Assembly (NCBI GenBank): GCA_023101885.1
Contig: JALPQD010000359.1
Span: 186,001 to 250,000, forward strand
Length of the DNA stretch: 64,000 nt
DNA from: Typhlomys cinereus
Lineage: Eukaryota > Chordata > Mammalia > Rodentia > Platacanthomyidae
Direction of reading: 5' to 3'
Both the position numbers and the translations under genes were made by a program. The notes beneath the pieces were generated by a model. That model did not search any database, was not told where the DNA came from, and was given only the letters and a program-made list of their open reading frames with translations. Shown here in pieces: positions 1 to 12,620 of the stretch; the first letter of the stretch is position 1; every line of letters begins with the position of its first letter.

Positions 1-396
1 TTTCTCTTTTGCATTATAATACAATGTTCTTAAAAGCATGGCAAGTAAAACATTGGGATCTGCAATCAGTCAAGTTCAATATTATCAACAGAACAAATAA
101 CTTCTAGGAGAACAAATAATTTCTAGGAAGATGTTGTGTTTCTATATACAGCAGTTAAGAGAGACATTCAAGCTTCTAGTGTTAATATAAGGAACCATAA
201 ATTACATGACTTAGAATTTGTTTTTATTAGAATGATTTGTTGAGTAGCTGAAGGAGGGCAGTGGACGGGGTACAATTAAGGGTAGTATCTGTCCTGATTT
301 TATTTTATATCTAATGTAGTTTTACAAAATTTGATGATGTGTCCAAAAGAATTGAATCTGTGATGAAAAAAATTTTTCTTTATATTTCCATTTCAG

Positions 397-458
397 ATTG
401 TTCAATTTATTGTTACATTGGTTCAGAATAACCAACTTGTGAGTTTAAAACGTAAAAG
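397..458 (+). CDS. HSF2: HSF2 coding exon (probably exon 6)
   Basis: The acceptor is tttcag and the donor is AAAAG|gtaaat. The exon starts in phase 0 with IVQFIVTLVQ, the hydrophobic heptads closing HR-A/B. It runs into LVSLKRKR, the basic nuclear-localisation cluster, and leaves two bases of the last codon to be completed by the next exon. Confidence 0.95.
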
Positions 459-3400
459 GTAAATTTTTCATGATTGAATGTTTTGATTTACTGTCATACA
501 TTTTAGAGTTTAATGGGATTATACTCATTTTCCTAAGCATGTTTCATATACCAAAGAATAGTCCTCCCTTTTTAAATTTATATTCTTGACATCCAAAGAA
601 AGTAACCTTATAAAGTGAGTTCCCCTTATCCAGTGCTTGGGAGCAGAAGTGTCTTGATTTCAATACTTTTCAGATTTTGAAGTATTTTCATGTGTACGAA
701 GTGATGAAATCTGTTTGAACTAAAAATTTATTTGTGTTATATACACTTTGTATACATAACCCGAAGGTAAAAGTATATAATATTTTCAGTAGATTTTGTA
801 CATGAGGCAGTTTACATTTCAAGCAGCTACAGAGGGCTTTGAGGGTCTTTTTTGTTCTGAGAACACTGGTAAAGTTGTATTTTGTGCCTGTAATTAAGAG
901 CTCAATAAACGTGAATTTCTCATCTATGTCATCATATCAAAAAATGCTCAAAAAATTTTTTGAAGCTGCTCAACATGATAGCCTACTTTTTTTGAAGTGG
1001 AGTCTTCCTGTGTTCCTTGAAGGTTCTGTTTCAGGCCTCCTATTTTCACCTCCTGAGTTCTGAGATTAGAGGCATTGCCACTGTGCCCAATTTCCTGCTG
1101 ATGTTTTGAGAAATTGGGATGTGCCAATGGATACTTCATACACATTGTGCAGTTAGTTATTTTTCCATTTACATTGGCAGTTTAAAGGAGCAGTAGGAGA
1201 CACAAGTGTAAGAGACTATGTGTTTAAAAAAAAAGCATCAATTTTTTTTTCTTGTGATTCACCCAGGCTTTTTCTTTTTAATTAAAAAAATCTATCTTAA
1301 TGATCGATTGTAATACCTGTAAATGTGTATGTATGTGAATGTCAGCTACTGCACACCATTGTCTTCTAAAACAGAAGAATAATTGACTGGAGGATAAAAA
1401 GATTACTTATAAGGCTAAAAGTAAGATTTTGACAGTTTGATTATAATTAAGCTTTATGGCTTTGATTCTATTTCTGACTTGTTTTCTGATATTACCTATT
1501 TTTTCCTTAATAAGTATACTTCATAAGACTTGTATAGTAGTAAAGTTTCTTTTCTATTCTTACTAAAAGTTTTTATTCACTACTTAGGCAAGTATGTTTG
1601 AGATATGGTACAGTATTAGAAACTTTGAATTCCCTTTTCTTTTTACACTGTAGAACTATAGAATATTCTTCTGATTTACAGGCCTCTACTTCTAAATACT
1701 AATGGAGCCCAAAAGAAGAATCTATTTCAGCACATAGTCAAAGAATCAACTGATAATCACCACCATAAAGTAATTTTTAATGTATTTTATATTTATTGTC
1801 TCAAACTAAATTTTATTATGGCAGTGTTTCATGCAGTCAAAGAAGTTTAGTGAATAATAATGTAAGTGCTCATTCCCCAGCTCTCTAAAATCATAACATT
1901 TTCATTATTTGCTTTAGATTATTATAAGAAATAAATGTTATGCATGTAATTGTTCGTTACCTGTTTCCAAGTCTGTTGTCCCCTATCTTGCTTTAGTATT
2001 TGTTGCAATGACCTGTATATGTATGAATTTAGGAATATTATTTTGTGTATAGCTAAGGTTCATAATGATGTCATTTTGTACTTGTTACTATGCAATGTGA
2101 CCCCCCTCCATCCTTCTTATGTATTAGGCAGGTACTCTATAATGTGGATTGGATCTCTAGCTCAATGCAGCTTGTTCTTAACTTTTGAGATTGATGGAAC
2201 AAGTATAATTCATTGCGCTGTATGAATATGATTATGCAGTCATCATAGTAGAGTCTAATTATGAATTTCTGTGCTACTTTGATCTTTTTGGTAAAGGGAA
2301 CTGATGGTGCAGTTTTCTCTAGAAGTTTCACAATATTTTTGTGTACTCTCATTTTTTAATCAGACTGTCTAGGTAATTTGTCAAAACTACATGTATTTGC
2401 AGATTACTCTCTTCTCAGAATTCTTTATGATCTTGTTACCGGTATTTTTTTTCTCTCTCTGTCTTTTGAGGCACACATATTTGGTGTCAAATATAAGTCC
2501 TTGCACATGGCAAGGCAAACATTGTACCACAAAGCTACCATAGTTACTTTGAAATACTATAATTTTAAATGGTTTAAAATTTACTATTGCACTGAAGAGT
2601 TTTTTCTAAGACAAAGCATTAATTTCAGATGATCATACTTTTCTTTCTAAACAATCAAGTATATATAACAATTTTGTTTATAGGATCAAGGATTTGTGTA
2701 AGTAGTTGAAAGTCTTTTAGTTTAACAAGAATTTATATATTTTAACATGCTTTACATCCTGAGGACTTCTTTGTAGTTTGACTAGAATTTACATTCATTT
2801 AAAAACATCTTTTACTTCTATCACAGATTCTGAAAATTCACAGATTTTTTTTGAGCAGAGTGTCTCATAATGATGACTTAGTTTTTAATGAATTGGACTT
2901 ATTTTATTAATGTAACTATGATCCCAATATACCTGTACCTTCTTTTTTGTTTTGGTAATATTAGGGATTGAATCTTGGGTCTGATACTTGCATGGCAAAT
3001 GTTTTACAGTGAGATATGGCCTCAGTCTCAAGCTTTTTGTTTTGGGATGGATTCTACTAATAGACTATACAGACAGGTCTTGAACTTTTAATTGTCCTTC
3101 CTTAGCCTTCTGAGTAGGTGGAATTACATGTAATACTGTGCTCCCAGGTCCAACTCTGTATCTGCATCTTAAAAAAAAAAAAGTTGTTAAAATAGCCAAA
3201 ATGGCAGTTTAACTACGGAGCTATGTAGTCATTTAAGTAGTGTTCTCTTAGTAAAGCTAGTTAATGAGGAAGACTAAAACCTATCAGACACAGCAGTTTC
3301 TAATGGCCACTTGACTATGCTTGAAGTTTCTGAAGGCTGAAACCTTGTTACTGTTCAGGTATAGAAAGAACTTATGAATTTGAAACTTTCTCTATAGAAA

Positions 3401-6400
3401 TATTCTGTGGCATGTCATCTCAGGGTCTCTTATAGTAATAGTAATAGTTACATAAAATATACTTCATGCAAAGTAACACTAATAATATTCATTAGTAGGT
3501 CATAGAAGAGAAGAGGACAGAGCTTTTTGTTGCTGTTGTATCCATGTATAGCATGTGTCCACTCTTACATGATATACTTTCTGGTGGTAGTTCATGGTTT
3601 TGTTTCTTTCATGATATTTTAGGTTTCACACAGTAGGACTGAAGGTTTAAAGCCAAGAGAGCAGATTTCAGATGACATAATTATTTATGATGTTACTGAT
3701 GATAATGCAGATGAAGAAAATATTCCAGTTATTCCAGAAACTAATGAGGATGTTATATCTGATCCCTCCAAGTAAGGAGTTTATGAAACAAAATTTATGA
3801 GAATATTAGTCACTTTTTCTATTAAAGAGCTAAATTAAAAGACACTTTTTAAATGATATTTCTGTCTTTTATTGGATTATTTACCTAAAAAATAAATAAA
3901 AATTCTACAAGGTAAACTTTAATTTCAAAGGGAAGGGGGAACCAAAATTACTGATTCTTTGTGGGTTCTCTATTTTATGAATGATCAATCTTTCTGATTA
4001 TGTTATTTACCCAAGAAACTTAAGTCTTTTTGGTAGGTTGTTTAAGAAGCGTTTCTCTGGATAAACACAATAAATGTCTTTCTGAAAATGTAATTGTTCT
4101 TTCTTATATTGCTGCTGTAGCTGTGGCCAGTATCCCGACATTGTCATTGTTGAAGATGACAATGAAGACGAGTATGCCCCTGTCATCCAGGGTGGAGACC
4201 AGAATGAACAAGCCAGAGAACCCTTCAGTTCAGTAAGTGATGGCAACAGCCCTCTCATGTCTAGTGCTGTCCAGCTAAATGCCTCATCCAATCTGACTGC
4301 AGAAGATCCTGTGACCATGATGGATTCCATTTTGAATGATAACATTAATCTTTTGGGAAAGTGAGTATTATCTAACTGTTAACAAAAATTAGCTATCCCA
4401 AATTGTCTTTTTCAATTGTTTAGGCTTCTATAGTGACAGAGATTTAATTGTCCGATGACAAATCTTGGGATTTTTATGAGCAGTTCTAAATTTGTGTAAA
4501 CAGTTATTTTTTTCAGTATCTGTGTCATATTTGTGATTGTAATTACACCAGTTCTGTAGATTAGTATAGATACATTTACATTAAAAATGTAATAATTTGT
4601 AGTATTGAGATCGGTATAGAAGTAATTAGAATATTTAAAGCATTAGAATAATGAGATAGTGGGAGGAAATTTTTCTTTCCTGTAGATACTGAATTTGTGT
4701 AATAGGTATGAGACCTGTTTATGAACTTTTAAGAATAATGTTCAATCTTGAATGGGATGTTCTAAAATAAAGAACTGGTAGGGATTCAAGGTGCACTGGG
4801 AATATTTTGAATAAATAGTTTTGTAATAATATCTTAGCTGTTAGAACAATGACACCTTATTTACTAAATGCAAATACATGTCTTTTTCTTTAGGGTGGAG
4901 CTGTTGGATTATCTTGAAAGTATTGATTGCAGTTTGGAGGACTTCCAAGCTATGCTATCAGGAAGACAGTTCAGCATAGATCCAGATCTCCTGGTTGATG
5001 TAGGTATTCTGGATATAATCATTGCTGCATTGGTGATTTGCATACATTCTTAAAAATCAGTACTCTTTTTTTGTAACCTGTACTGTTTTTACATTTTCTT
5101 TTCTTAATGCTTTTACCAGAATTGATAAACAAATGGTTGGGACATTAATTGGTGTGTCTCTGGGAGCAATTAAGTTAATCCCTCTGTAACAACAGATCAG
5201 TTCTGTTCAACAATATGATAGGTCTCTTCTGAACTTGCTGTATTCATATTTTACTCTAGAATAATTCTTACTGAATAAAAGATCTAAAGAAAATCAGTAA
5301 AAGTACTTCATGAAACATCATGAAGATACTTTTTAATCCTTGGCGAATTAACATTTGTTTTTCTCAGTTATATTTCTTTCACATTTTTATGGCTTGAGTT
5401 TTTAAGGTTTCCCTCCCTGCTTGTCATCATTTCTGTGAAGTAGATGGTAATACTGTCTGGGTTGAATTCATTTCTCCCTCATTGCTCTCTAATTCTTTGC
5501 TGTTTACTCACACCATGTCCAAAGTTTTATATATAGCCTAGCTGATTTTGTTCTATCTTCTCTTCCAACATTCTATTTATTCTGTTCAGTGTTTTGCTCT
5601 CTTCTGCATTTCCTGCCTTACATTGCAGTGTCTCAGATCAAAAGATTAAATCTTGACCATTTTAAGATCCTCTTAATGAAGTTAAAAGGATTAGTCTCTT
5701 ATTTCAGTTCATGTCTTCTCATGAGCTTAGTCTGTCACCTGGTTTTGTCACCTTTCCCCAAGTCACCACACAGGGTGTATTGCACTTTCTTTGAAGGTTT
5801 GCTTCTAGTGTTGACCAGTGTTGCCATCTTACGTGAACTGAGCTTTTACACTGATGTTCTGCATGGATTTGCAAATACTACCCTATCTATTGTAACCGAG
5901 TGATCCTTTTGAGTCTGTTAGCACTAGTTCTAACTTTGAATCTGGAGCCTTTCAAAATATACTTCAGTCATGAAGACTAAAATAAAATATCTTAATTCTG
6001 CCTATCTGCAAATCTTTGTCTTCAACTAGGTCATTTTAATTTGACTGAACACTAAATTTTTCCTCTATTATCCAAATTTACAGAGAATAATTCTCTGTGC
6101 CCCAATCCTCTCTTTAGCTGTGGCTGTTTCCATCTTGGTGTTCTTTCTTAGAGGAAGTACTTGTTTCCTCATTAAAACTAATTTGTATTCCTCTCCTTGG
6201 TCTCTTTGTTTCTCTTTGATATTTTCCATCTTTTTTCCAGTAGGTGCACCTCGCTTTATTAAGACCGTGCATTTTCACATCTCATTCAGCTCGTTTACCA
6301 TTCTGCTTCTCTGATTCCTATTCTAAAACCTTTAGAATTGAATGGCTGTATTTTTACCTTTTTTTTTTCATTCAGTTTCTTCCAAAAAGCTATAGATTAT

Positions 6401-9400
6401 CTTGTCTATTTTATATACTCTTGATTCTTTTCTGTTTTGGTATTTCTATAGTAAGTAGATTTTATATGGTTTTGCTTGATTGGATTTACTATTTAATCCA
6501 TTGGGCTAGTAGAGGGTTTGTTTAGAATTAGTTTGGATTCTAGTATTGGTTGTTATTGCTTTACTAAATGTTATTAGCCATGGGAAAGTAAATTTTCTCT
6601 TATTTATTTATTCATTCATTCATTCATTCATTTAGAGATCATATGTCTCCAGGCTAGTCTTGAACTTTATAGATCAAGTTCACTTACAATCTTCTGTCTC
6701 CCTCAACCTCCTAAGTTGCTGGGATTTTGGCATACAGCACTAGGGTTATACAGTCTTGAGGATTGAAGCAGGATTGTGCGCATGCTAGGTAAACATGGTA
6801 CTACTGAACTATATCCCCAAGAAAAGTTAACTTTCTTCCCAGTTTCTTTATCTATGAAATGTGGCTTATGCCTAACATTTAAGGCTGTTGGAAGCATTTT
6901 AAGTAGTGAACTCTTATTAGTTTTGTATTTTAGTAATTTTAAGTAATCTACAACAGAATTGTTTTGGTTAGTTTATTGTTGAGGCAGAGTCCATGTAGCT
7001 CAAACTGGCCTTGAACTCAATATATGGACAGCATCCTGATTGTAACTTTCAAATGTTCAGATTGTAGGTGTGCCAAACAGCAGAATTTTTTGCTGTTGAT
7101 TTTAAAATTACTGTATCTCTTTCTTCTCTTTTATGTTCCTAATTATCTGTATTTCGTGACGAGCTTTTCATTTGCTTGATGTCTTCCATGTGTGGACATT
7201 TCAAAGGTGCCCAACTTTGTATTCTCTTCTTTTTCTCTGTGAAGGGATTTTTTGCTCATAGGATTATTCTGAAATGTATGCATCAGTTAACATTTTTACA
7301 TGCAGAGTTGGCTAGCATCCCATTTCCATTCCTTTAAACTCTCATTTCTATCTCCAAGTTATTTGAGTTTAATGCCAAATTTTTTTTATTCCTTAAACTA
7401 CCTGTCTTTTCAGTATCCTTTTCTATAGTATTATTTACTTTCCCAGGGTGATTATCACAGAATCAACTTGATTTCCTGTCCTTTATCTCATCACTTAGTC
7501 CTCTTTTCCAAAATAACACTAACAAGCCACCCTAAATTTTTTCAAAGTTAACTTGTCTTGCAATGTTAAAAATTCACCTATGTCTTCCTTATTTCCTGAA
7601 ATGGCAAGATGGCCAAGATGTAAGTATACTGTAGTGTTCTTGTCCTCTCTCAGATTTTAGTTGTGTGTGATTCAAGGTAGATCTATTCAACTTGAGGGCT
7701 TGATCGTGGAGTTCAATAAGCTGTTTCATCTTCTCATATATGAGCTAGTTGATTTTACTTTGTTGCACTTTATATCTGGGAGTATGGTGGAGATACCCTC
7801 GAGTCAATGAATGGAATGTATCCTGCAAAAAGAAAGAGAGGAGCTTGTGTTGCTGGCTCTTTTCAGGAATCGTGTGTGTAGCAGCAAAATTACATTAGGC
7901 TTCTGAAGTAGTAACAGACTGAGCTGGCAGAGCTTAGTAGTTTTATGTTTCTGTTTACTCCCAAAGACTTAAGGTCTTTTTGTCCTTGAGGATGGATAGA
8001 GAGGAAAAGAGAAGTAAAGAAAATGTAGAGAGTTAGGATATGTTTAAGACTACCATGAATTTTAAGATGAGTCTGTGTGCAGCGAATGGAAGAAGGTTGG
8101 TACCTATGCCCCCTCTGCATTTCATTATATTTTGTGAACCATTTGATTTATTTGGCTGGTTTGTTTTGTTTTGTTTTTTTGTTGCTTTTGTTTGTTTGTT
8201 TTTTGCAAGAGGCAAACAATATATGTCATTGTGTAGCCCATTCCCATCCCATCCTGATAGGATGTGGCCTCATCTAATGGCTGACTTCAATTTTCACATA
8301 AGAACTACTGTTCAACTCATATCTTAACGAGTTATATGTGTTGGTCTTAGTCATTCTAGAATGTAGCCCTTTCCTATCTGCTTTGTGGTTGTTATTTTGG
8401 ATCTTAATATTCTTCCATCTTCTTTCCAAGTTCATTAGGAACTTAAAAGGTCTTAAAGGTCTTTTTTTTTAAGATCATGTATATCTCTCTTTGTATGCTG
8501 TTCTTAATATTTTCAAGTCCCAGTTCTCATTGCTAAAAGACTGAATCATTTATGAACATACGTTGCCTAATTGATGTTTAGTCTTGTCTTTTAGATTGTA
8601 AGCTCCTGAAGAGCAGAAATATATCTTTTCATTTTATATCCTTTGTGCTGTCAATTTCTTAGATGCTTAATAAGTTCCTGAAGATAGTCTGACTTCAAAG
8701 CTTTTTGCCTTTGGGCATTTCTGAACTATTCTGGACTATGTGGACTTTGGTCTTAGTGTTTATGTTTTCCTTCACTGTGTGAGGAGAGTAGAGCTTTGTA
8801 CGTATGCCATTGACTAGTTCAGGTGACTCCACTTGATAATGTAGCTTAACCATAGAGAAGATTTTATGAATGTCTTTGATCTAATTAGTATTACTCATTG
8901 TAGGCCCAGTGTCAGGACGTGGGCTCAGCCATTGGCACCACATAAAACCAGACACATAGATAGGCTGAAATAAAAGATACAAGAAATAAAATTTAGTAGA
9001 AAATAATGGAGATTAAAATTAGAGAAAATTGTCATTTATCTCAAAAGTTATATACCCCATTGTATATAAACTCTTAGAACATAAAATTCCATGTAATGCA
9101 TGGCCAGCCTGCTCTGTGTTCGTTTGTTTTCTTTCCTCTTTCTTTGAGGAAACTTCCTATTGTTGGAGTGACATGGTTGTATAAAAATATTGAACACACA
9201 ATTTTTAAAATATTTTTTATAAACTTGTTATCTTTCTTGTTTGGTCTTTCAGCTTTTCACTAGTTCTGTGCAGATGAATCCCACAGATTACATCAATAAT
9301 ACAAAAGTAAGTTTTGATTCATGTTGCTCAGGCCCCATAAACTATAAACATAAACTATAAACATAAATTATAAACATAAAGCTATAAACATCTGAGAAGA

Positions 9401-10006
9401 GACTTAGTAAATAGAGAGCTGTTTCATGCACAGAAAGCATTTTATGTTCTTAATTAATATGGGTGATAAAGTATTGATGAGAATTTAGCATTTGTTAGAG
9501 GGTTAATTTTTCATTTCCCAGTTTTACTGGTACATGTGGGATTCACTCTAAATAAGAAATCAGCCTCTTGGTGCTGAGAAGTCAGTCAGTCATCTGACCT
9601 GTACCTGTTCAAGTGTATCATTGGAATGAACTAATTAAAATAAGATTTCAGATACTTACTCCTGTAAACAACTCTCAGCCTTTTTTTAGCTAAGTTTACT
9701 GTTAACTACATTCTTCTCAGTTCCTTGACTTTACTAGCATATACTAAAAACTCAATAACTTTTGGTAACTGAAGGAAAGGCAAATAAAAATAGTGGGGTA
9801 TGAGTTTTACAATATTTTTTCTTTGTTAAATAAACCATAAAGATTTTTTAAACAAATAAGCAGGAACTCCACATAAGCTAAGCAGATTGACAAGAGATTC
9901 TTAAAACTGACTTTTTACAAGTGGTAAAAACAGTTTAATATTGCCACTGCAGAAGTTTTTAAATCTTAGTTAATTTGTGTAACTTTATTGTCTTGACTAA
10001 TATATT

Positions 10007-10051
<45 letters not shown>

Positions 10052-12620
10052 CCAAATTCTTTAAGCTTGATTTCCATTAATTACAAAAGTAAATCAAGTT
10101 CAAATTCTGGAGCAGTGAAGTTAGAATTTTATTTTTTATTTGTATTCTTTGTACCTAGAAATAAGCACATATCAAGTAAATGGGTGATCGTAAAGTGGTG
10201 GGTTGAATTGTTCTTTTGTGAGTGAAGTGAGAGCCTGGCTAGATTTCCCGCCTTTTCAGAGGTACATATTACCTAACCAGGAAGTTGATTATATATTGTT
10301 TTTAGGATTTAAGTTGGTGATTGGCATACTGTTTCTATAAAGGACCACATCTACTTTGGTCTTACCATATGTTAACAATTGTACCTTAGAAGCAGATATA
10401 AAGATAAAAGAATATGTAACTGTGTTCTGTGTAGATAGTAGATAAAAGATTGTATGACTGTGTTCCAGTAACTCATTTTTAATAACAGACCCTGCGGATT
10501 TTCCCATTGGAGTATTTGCCTAGGTTTATAGTAGAAGATCACCAACCCCTTCAATTCTCTTTCAATAAATGTGCCTGTACTGAGTGTTACTGAGTTAGAG
10601 GCTTAATGATGTCTTATATTTTAATTTAGTAAATAGACCTTGCTATTTATTGCTAGAAACTGAGTCCTTATTCTTGAATCATTTTCAATATTCTAGAAAC
10701 CAGTAACTTCAATGCAGTTTTCAGAAATAGCAATTAACATAGCAAATTTCATATTGCTTTATAATTCTATGAGTATATTTGAGACTGACTGCATTATAGT
10801 TATGCCTCCGGAGTATTTGAAATGATCAGTGCTTTATCTGATTGTCTGGTTTAGATAAGGGCATAAAGCATGGGTTTTGACATTTTACCAGTTTGAAAAA
10901 CTTACAACCCCCTAGTATGATTATTTAAGTGCCCACTAGTAATAAGAACTGGGATAGAAATTAAAACTTGTTCCTGGTTCTTAGGTTTATTATCACTTGT
11001 GTCCTTTTAGGAAGTACTTATTTTAGAGACTATAGTAATGTATATTATTGTTTACATATTTTTTACTGTAATTATGTTAATGTTTATTGTGACTACTTGG
11101 TGATAAACTATTTTCACTTAGATATTTGTAACGATAGGTTAGATTTCATCTGAAGAACATCTTTCCTGAATATTAGGAACTTAATTCCTTTTATAAGTAT
11201 CAGGAATTTGTACATATTAAAAGAGCATGCAGAAATTTGGAACTTGGAGATAATCTGGGATTTAGAATTATTCAGAAATGATTTCGAGCCTCTTTTGTAT
11301 CCCATAATTTGGACATTGGTGAAAAGAAAAATTTGCAGCATTAAAGATCTAATTCCCTATAATTAGAAAAGACAGCAGTGAAAACAGCACTTAAAAAGAG
11401 TCATAAAAAAGGACAAGAAGAAACTTCATCTCACCTTTTCAACTTCTAAGTATAGGGATAGTCACCCTATCATCCTTACTCTTAATACATTTATTTGTGC
11501 TAAATGGTCTGTTTATGTAAAAATAATTGTGAAATACATTTTTTATTACAAATGTTTAAAATGCATATTTATCGTTTTCCACCAACGTTTGAAGTCTTTG
11601 ATTTATTCCCATCTTTTGTCTTTGGCAAGTTCTGTCTTTCTACTTTGGAAATAATCCTTTTCATCCTAATTTATTTACTAATTTCATCCCCTTGAGAACA
11701 AGTTTTCTTACCCAGACTTTCTACTTTTAGTCAAGTCTTTCTCTTCATTCTCTCTTTCCTAATGTTCCCCTTTCTGCAGTATTTCAGATAATATATCGTA
11801 TGACATACCTTTTATCCACTTTTAATTTTTTGTTTAAGGAAATATAAAATATGATACATATTTTTACAATTTTTTCTTTTAGTCTGAGAATAAAGGATTA
11901 GAAGCTACCAAGAACAATGTAGTTCAACAAGTTTCAGAAGAGGGAAGAAAATCCAAGTCCAAACCAGGTAGGTGTGAAAGTAGTTTTAGTTTTTATATTT
12001 TTTTTTATTTAGGAGTCTCACTGTAAAATGTGAGCCAAGGAAAATCTTGTCACACTAAACAACCTAGTGATCTTATGTAGCCCCAGCACCACAAACCATT
12101 GTGTACAAAAATTCCAATTTTGCTTCTGTGCATATTTAAATCGAATTGGTGATATAACAGTTCTTAAAGTTTGACTATTTTCTCAGTAGACTTTAAGAGA
12201 CTTGAACAAATCTCATTTCTAAATTGTTGAATGAAGGGCCAAATTTCCTGACTTACACATTTTAAAACTGACATAAGGCATATTATTTCTTCCATGTGTG
12301 TATAAGACTGTCTGATTTTTACAGATAAGCAGCTTATCCAGTATACTGCCTTTCCACTTCTTGCATTCCTTGATGGGAACCCTGCTTCTGCTGTTGAACA
12401 GGGGATTACATCAGCATCATCCGAAGTTATACCATCTGTGGAGAAACCTATAGAAGTTGATGAACTTCTGGATAGCAACCTGGATCCAGAACCCACTCAA
12501 AGTAAGCTCGTGCGCCTGGAACCATTGACAGAAGCTGAAGCTAGTGAAGCTACACTGTTTTATTTATGTGAACTTGCTCCTGCACCTCTGGATAGTGACA
12601 TGCCACTTCTAGATAGTTAA
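397..12620 (+). CDS. HSF2: Heat shock factor 2, 3' part of the gene (8 coding exons, 5' part outside the window)
   Basis: HSF2 is a nuclear transcription factor of the heat-shock-factor family. It binds heat shock elements as a trimer, alone or with HSF1, and acts in development and proteostasis. Eight exons join in frame: 397-458, 1682-1769, 3623-3771, 4121-4360, 4894-4999, 9253-9306, 11883-11967 and 12325-12620. They total 1080 nt, or 359 residues plus stop. With a 536-residue human protein this corresponds to about residues 178-536. Visible parts in order are the end of the HR-A/B trimerisation zipper, a basic KRKR nuclear-localisation stretch, an acidic middle region (DDNADEEN, EDDNEDEYAP), HR-C around exons 4121-4999, and the C-terminal tail ending DSDMPLLDS. 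The DNA-binding domain lies upstream of base 1. If the gene has 13 exons as in human and mouse, these are exons 6-13. All reading frames are open, so the gene looks functional. Confidence 0.97.
1682..1769 (+). CDS. HSF2: HSF2 coding exon (probably exon 7)
   Basis: The acceptor is atttacag and the donor is CATAAA|gtaatt. The first base completes the split Arg codon. The encoded stretch begins PLLLNTNGAQ and ends DNHHHK, as in HSF2. The exon ends in phase 0. Confidence 0.95.
2955..3155 (-). repeat. Degraded B4-like SINE (ID part plus B1-like part)
   Basis: Read on the - strand, a B1-like section ends in an ID-like section. On the + strand this appears as a 'gggattgaatcttgggtctgatacttgcatggc'-type ID tail followed by 'caggtcttgaacttt...ccttagccttctgagtagg', the B1 hallmark in reverse. 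It is old and diverged. Confidence 0.55.
3623..3771 (+). CDS. HSF2: HSF2 coding exon (probably exon 8)
   Basis: The acceptor is attttag and the donor is CCAA|gtaagg. It begins VSHSRTEGLK and contains an acidic segment (IIYDVTDDNADEEN) in the central regulatory region. It ends with two bases of a split Asn codon. Confidence 0.95.
4121..4360 (+). CDS. HSF2: HSF2 coding exon (probably exon 9)
   Basis: The acceptor is tgctgtag and the donor is GGAAA|gtgagt. At 240 nt it is the largest internal exon here. It encodes CGQYPDIVIVEDDNEDEYAP near the start and ends MMDSILNDNINLLGK, entering the HR-C hydrophobic repeat, which in HSFs restrains spontaneous trimerisation. Confidence 0.95.
4894..4999 (+). 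CDS. HSF2: HSF2 coding exon (probably exon 10, HR-C)
   Basis: The acceptor is cttttag and the donor is GTTGAT|gtaggt. It encodes VELLDYLESIDCSLEDF and ends DPDLLVD, the rest of HR-C. It ends in phase 0, so the next 54-nt exon can be included or skipped without changing frame. Confidence 0.95.
6590..6825 (-). repeat. B4-like SINE, antisense
   Basis: On the + strand it begins with an A/T-rich tail including four ATTC units. It continues with B1 in reverse ('ggctagtcttgaactt', 'cctaagttgctgggatt') and ends with ID in reverse ('tgctaggtaaacatggtactactgaac', 'tatatccccaag'). That is the B1+ID composite of rodent B4. Confidence 0.7.
6970..7085 (-). repeat. B1 SINE fragment, antisense
   Basis: The reverse B1 words 'gtagctcaaactggccttgaactc' and 'gattgtaggtgtgcc' are visible. 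The fragment is diverged and truncated. Confidence 0.55.
9253..9306 (+). CDS. HSF2: HSF2 54-nt cassette exon (probably exon 11, alpha isoform)
   Basis: The exon is exactly 54 nt and encodes LFTSSVQMNPTDYINNTK. The acceptor is ctttcag and the donor is AAAA|gtaagt. The known HSF2-alpha and HSF2-beta isoforms differ by an 18-residue insert beside HR-C, and this is that insert. Both flanking junctions are phase 0. It sits alone between introns of about 4.25 kb and 2.6 kb, so both isoforms are expected here. Confidence 0.95.
9307..11882 (+). other. HSF2 intron downstream of the cassette exon
   Basis: AT-rich intron. It contains a short tandem array around 9340-9390 in which 'ataaacataaa(c/t)t'-type units repeat about four times. 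A pure (AT)n microsatellite lies at about 10010-10046. I see no recognisable mobile element or RNA gene in the remainder. Confidence 0.65.
10010..10046. repeat. (AT)n microsatellite in an HSF2 intron
   Basis: About 18 uninterrupted AT dinucleotides. The tract is self-complementary and likely length-polymorphic. Confidence 0.9.
11883..11967 (+). CDS. HSF2: HSF2 coding exon (probably exon 12)
   Basis: The acceptor is ttttag and the donor is AAACCAG|gtaggt. It encodes SENKGLEATKNN at its start and EGRKSKSKP at its end. It begins in phase 0 and leaves one base of an Asp codon. Confidence 0.95.
12325..12620 (+). CDS. HSF2: HSF2 last coding exon with stop codon
   Basis: The acceptor is tttttacag. 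It encodes DKQLIQYTAF at its start, the C-terminal activation region, and ends LDSDMPLLDS followed by TAA at 12618-12620. The reading frame is intact and the exon continues directly into the 3' UTR. Confidence 0.96.

Larger units (their letters stand above)
1..3622 (+). other. HSF2 introns flanking the first two exons here
   Basis: Outside the exons at 397-458 and 1682-1769 this is AT-rich intronic DNA. The only element I recognise is a degraded B4-like SINE at about 2955-3155. No small RNA gene or second reading frame stands out. Confidence 0.7.
5000..9252 (+). other. HSF2 intron upstream of the cassette exon
   Basis: A 4.25 kb T-rich intron. It holds a B4-like SINE at about 6590-6825 with an (ATTC)n run, a B1 fragment at about 6970-7085 and a T/TTTG-rich simple repeat at about 8160-8207. 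The rest, including 5.1-6.5 kb and 7.1-9.2 kb, shows no element I recognise. Its size and AT-richness fit a weakly defined alternative exon downstream. Confidence 0.65.

Noticed and set aside
9340..9390. Possible CRISPR-like or regulatory direct repeats in an HSF2 intron
   Set aside because: The units are short, contiguous AT-rich tandem repeats without spacers, in a mammalian intron. It is a simple microsatellite-type array.
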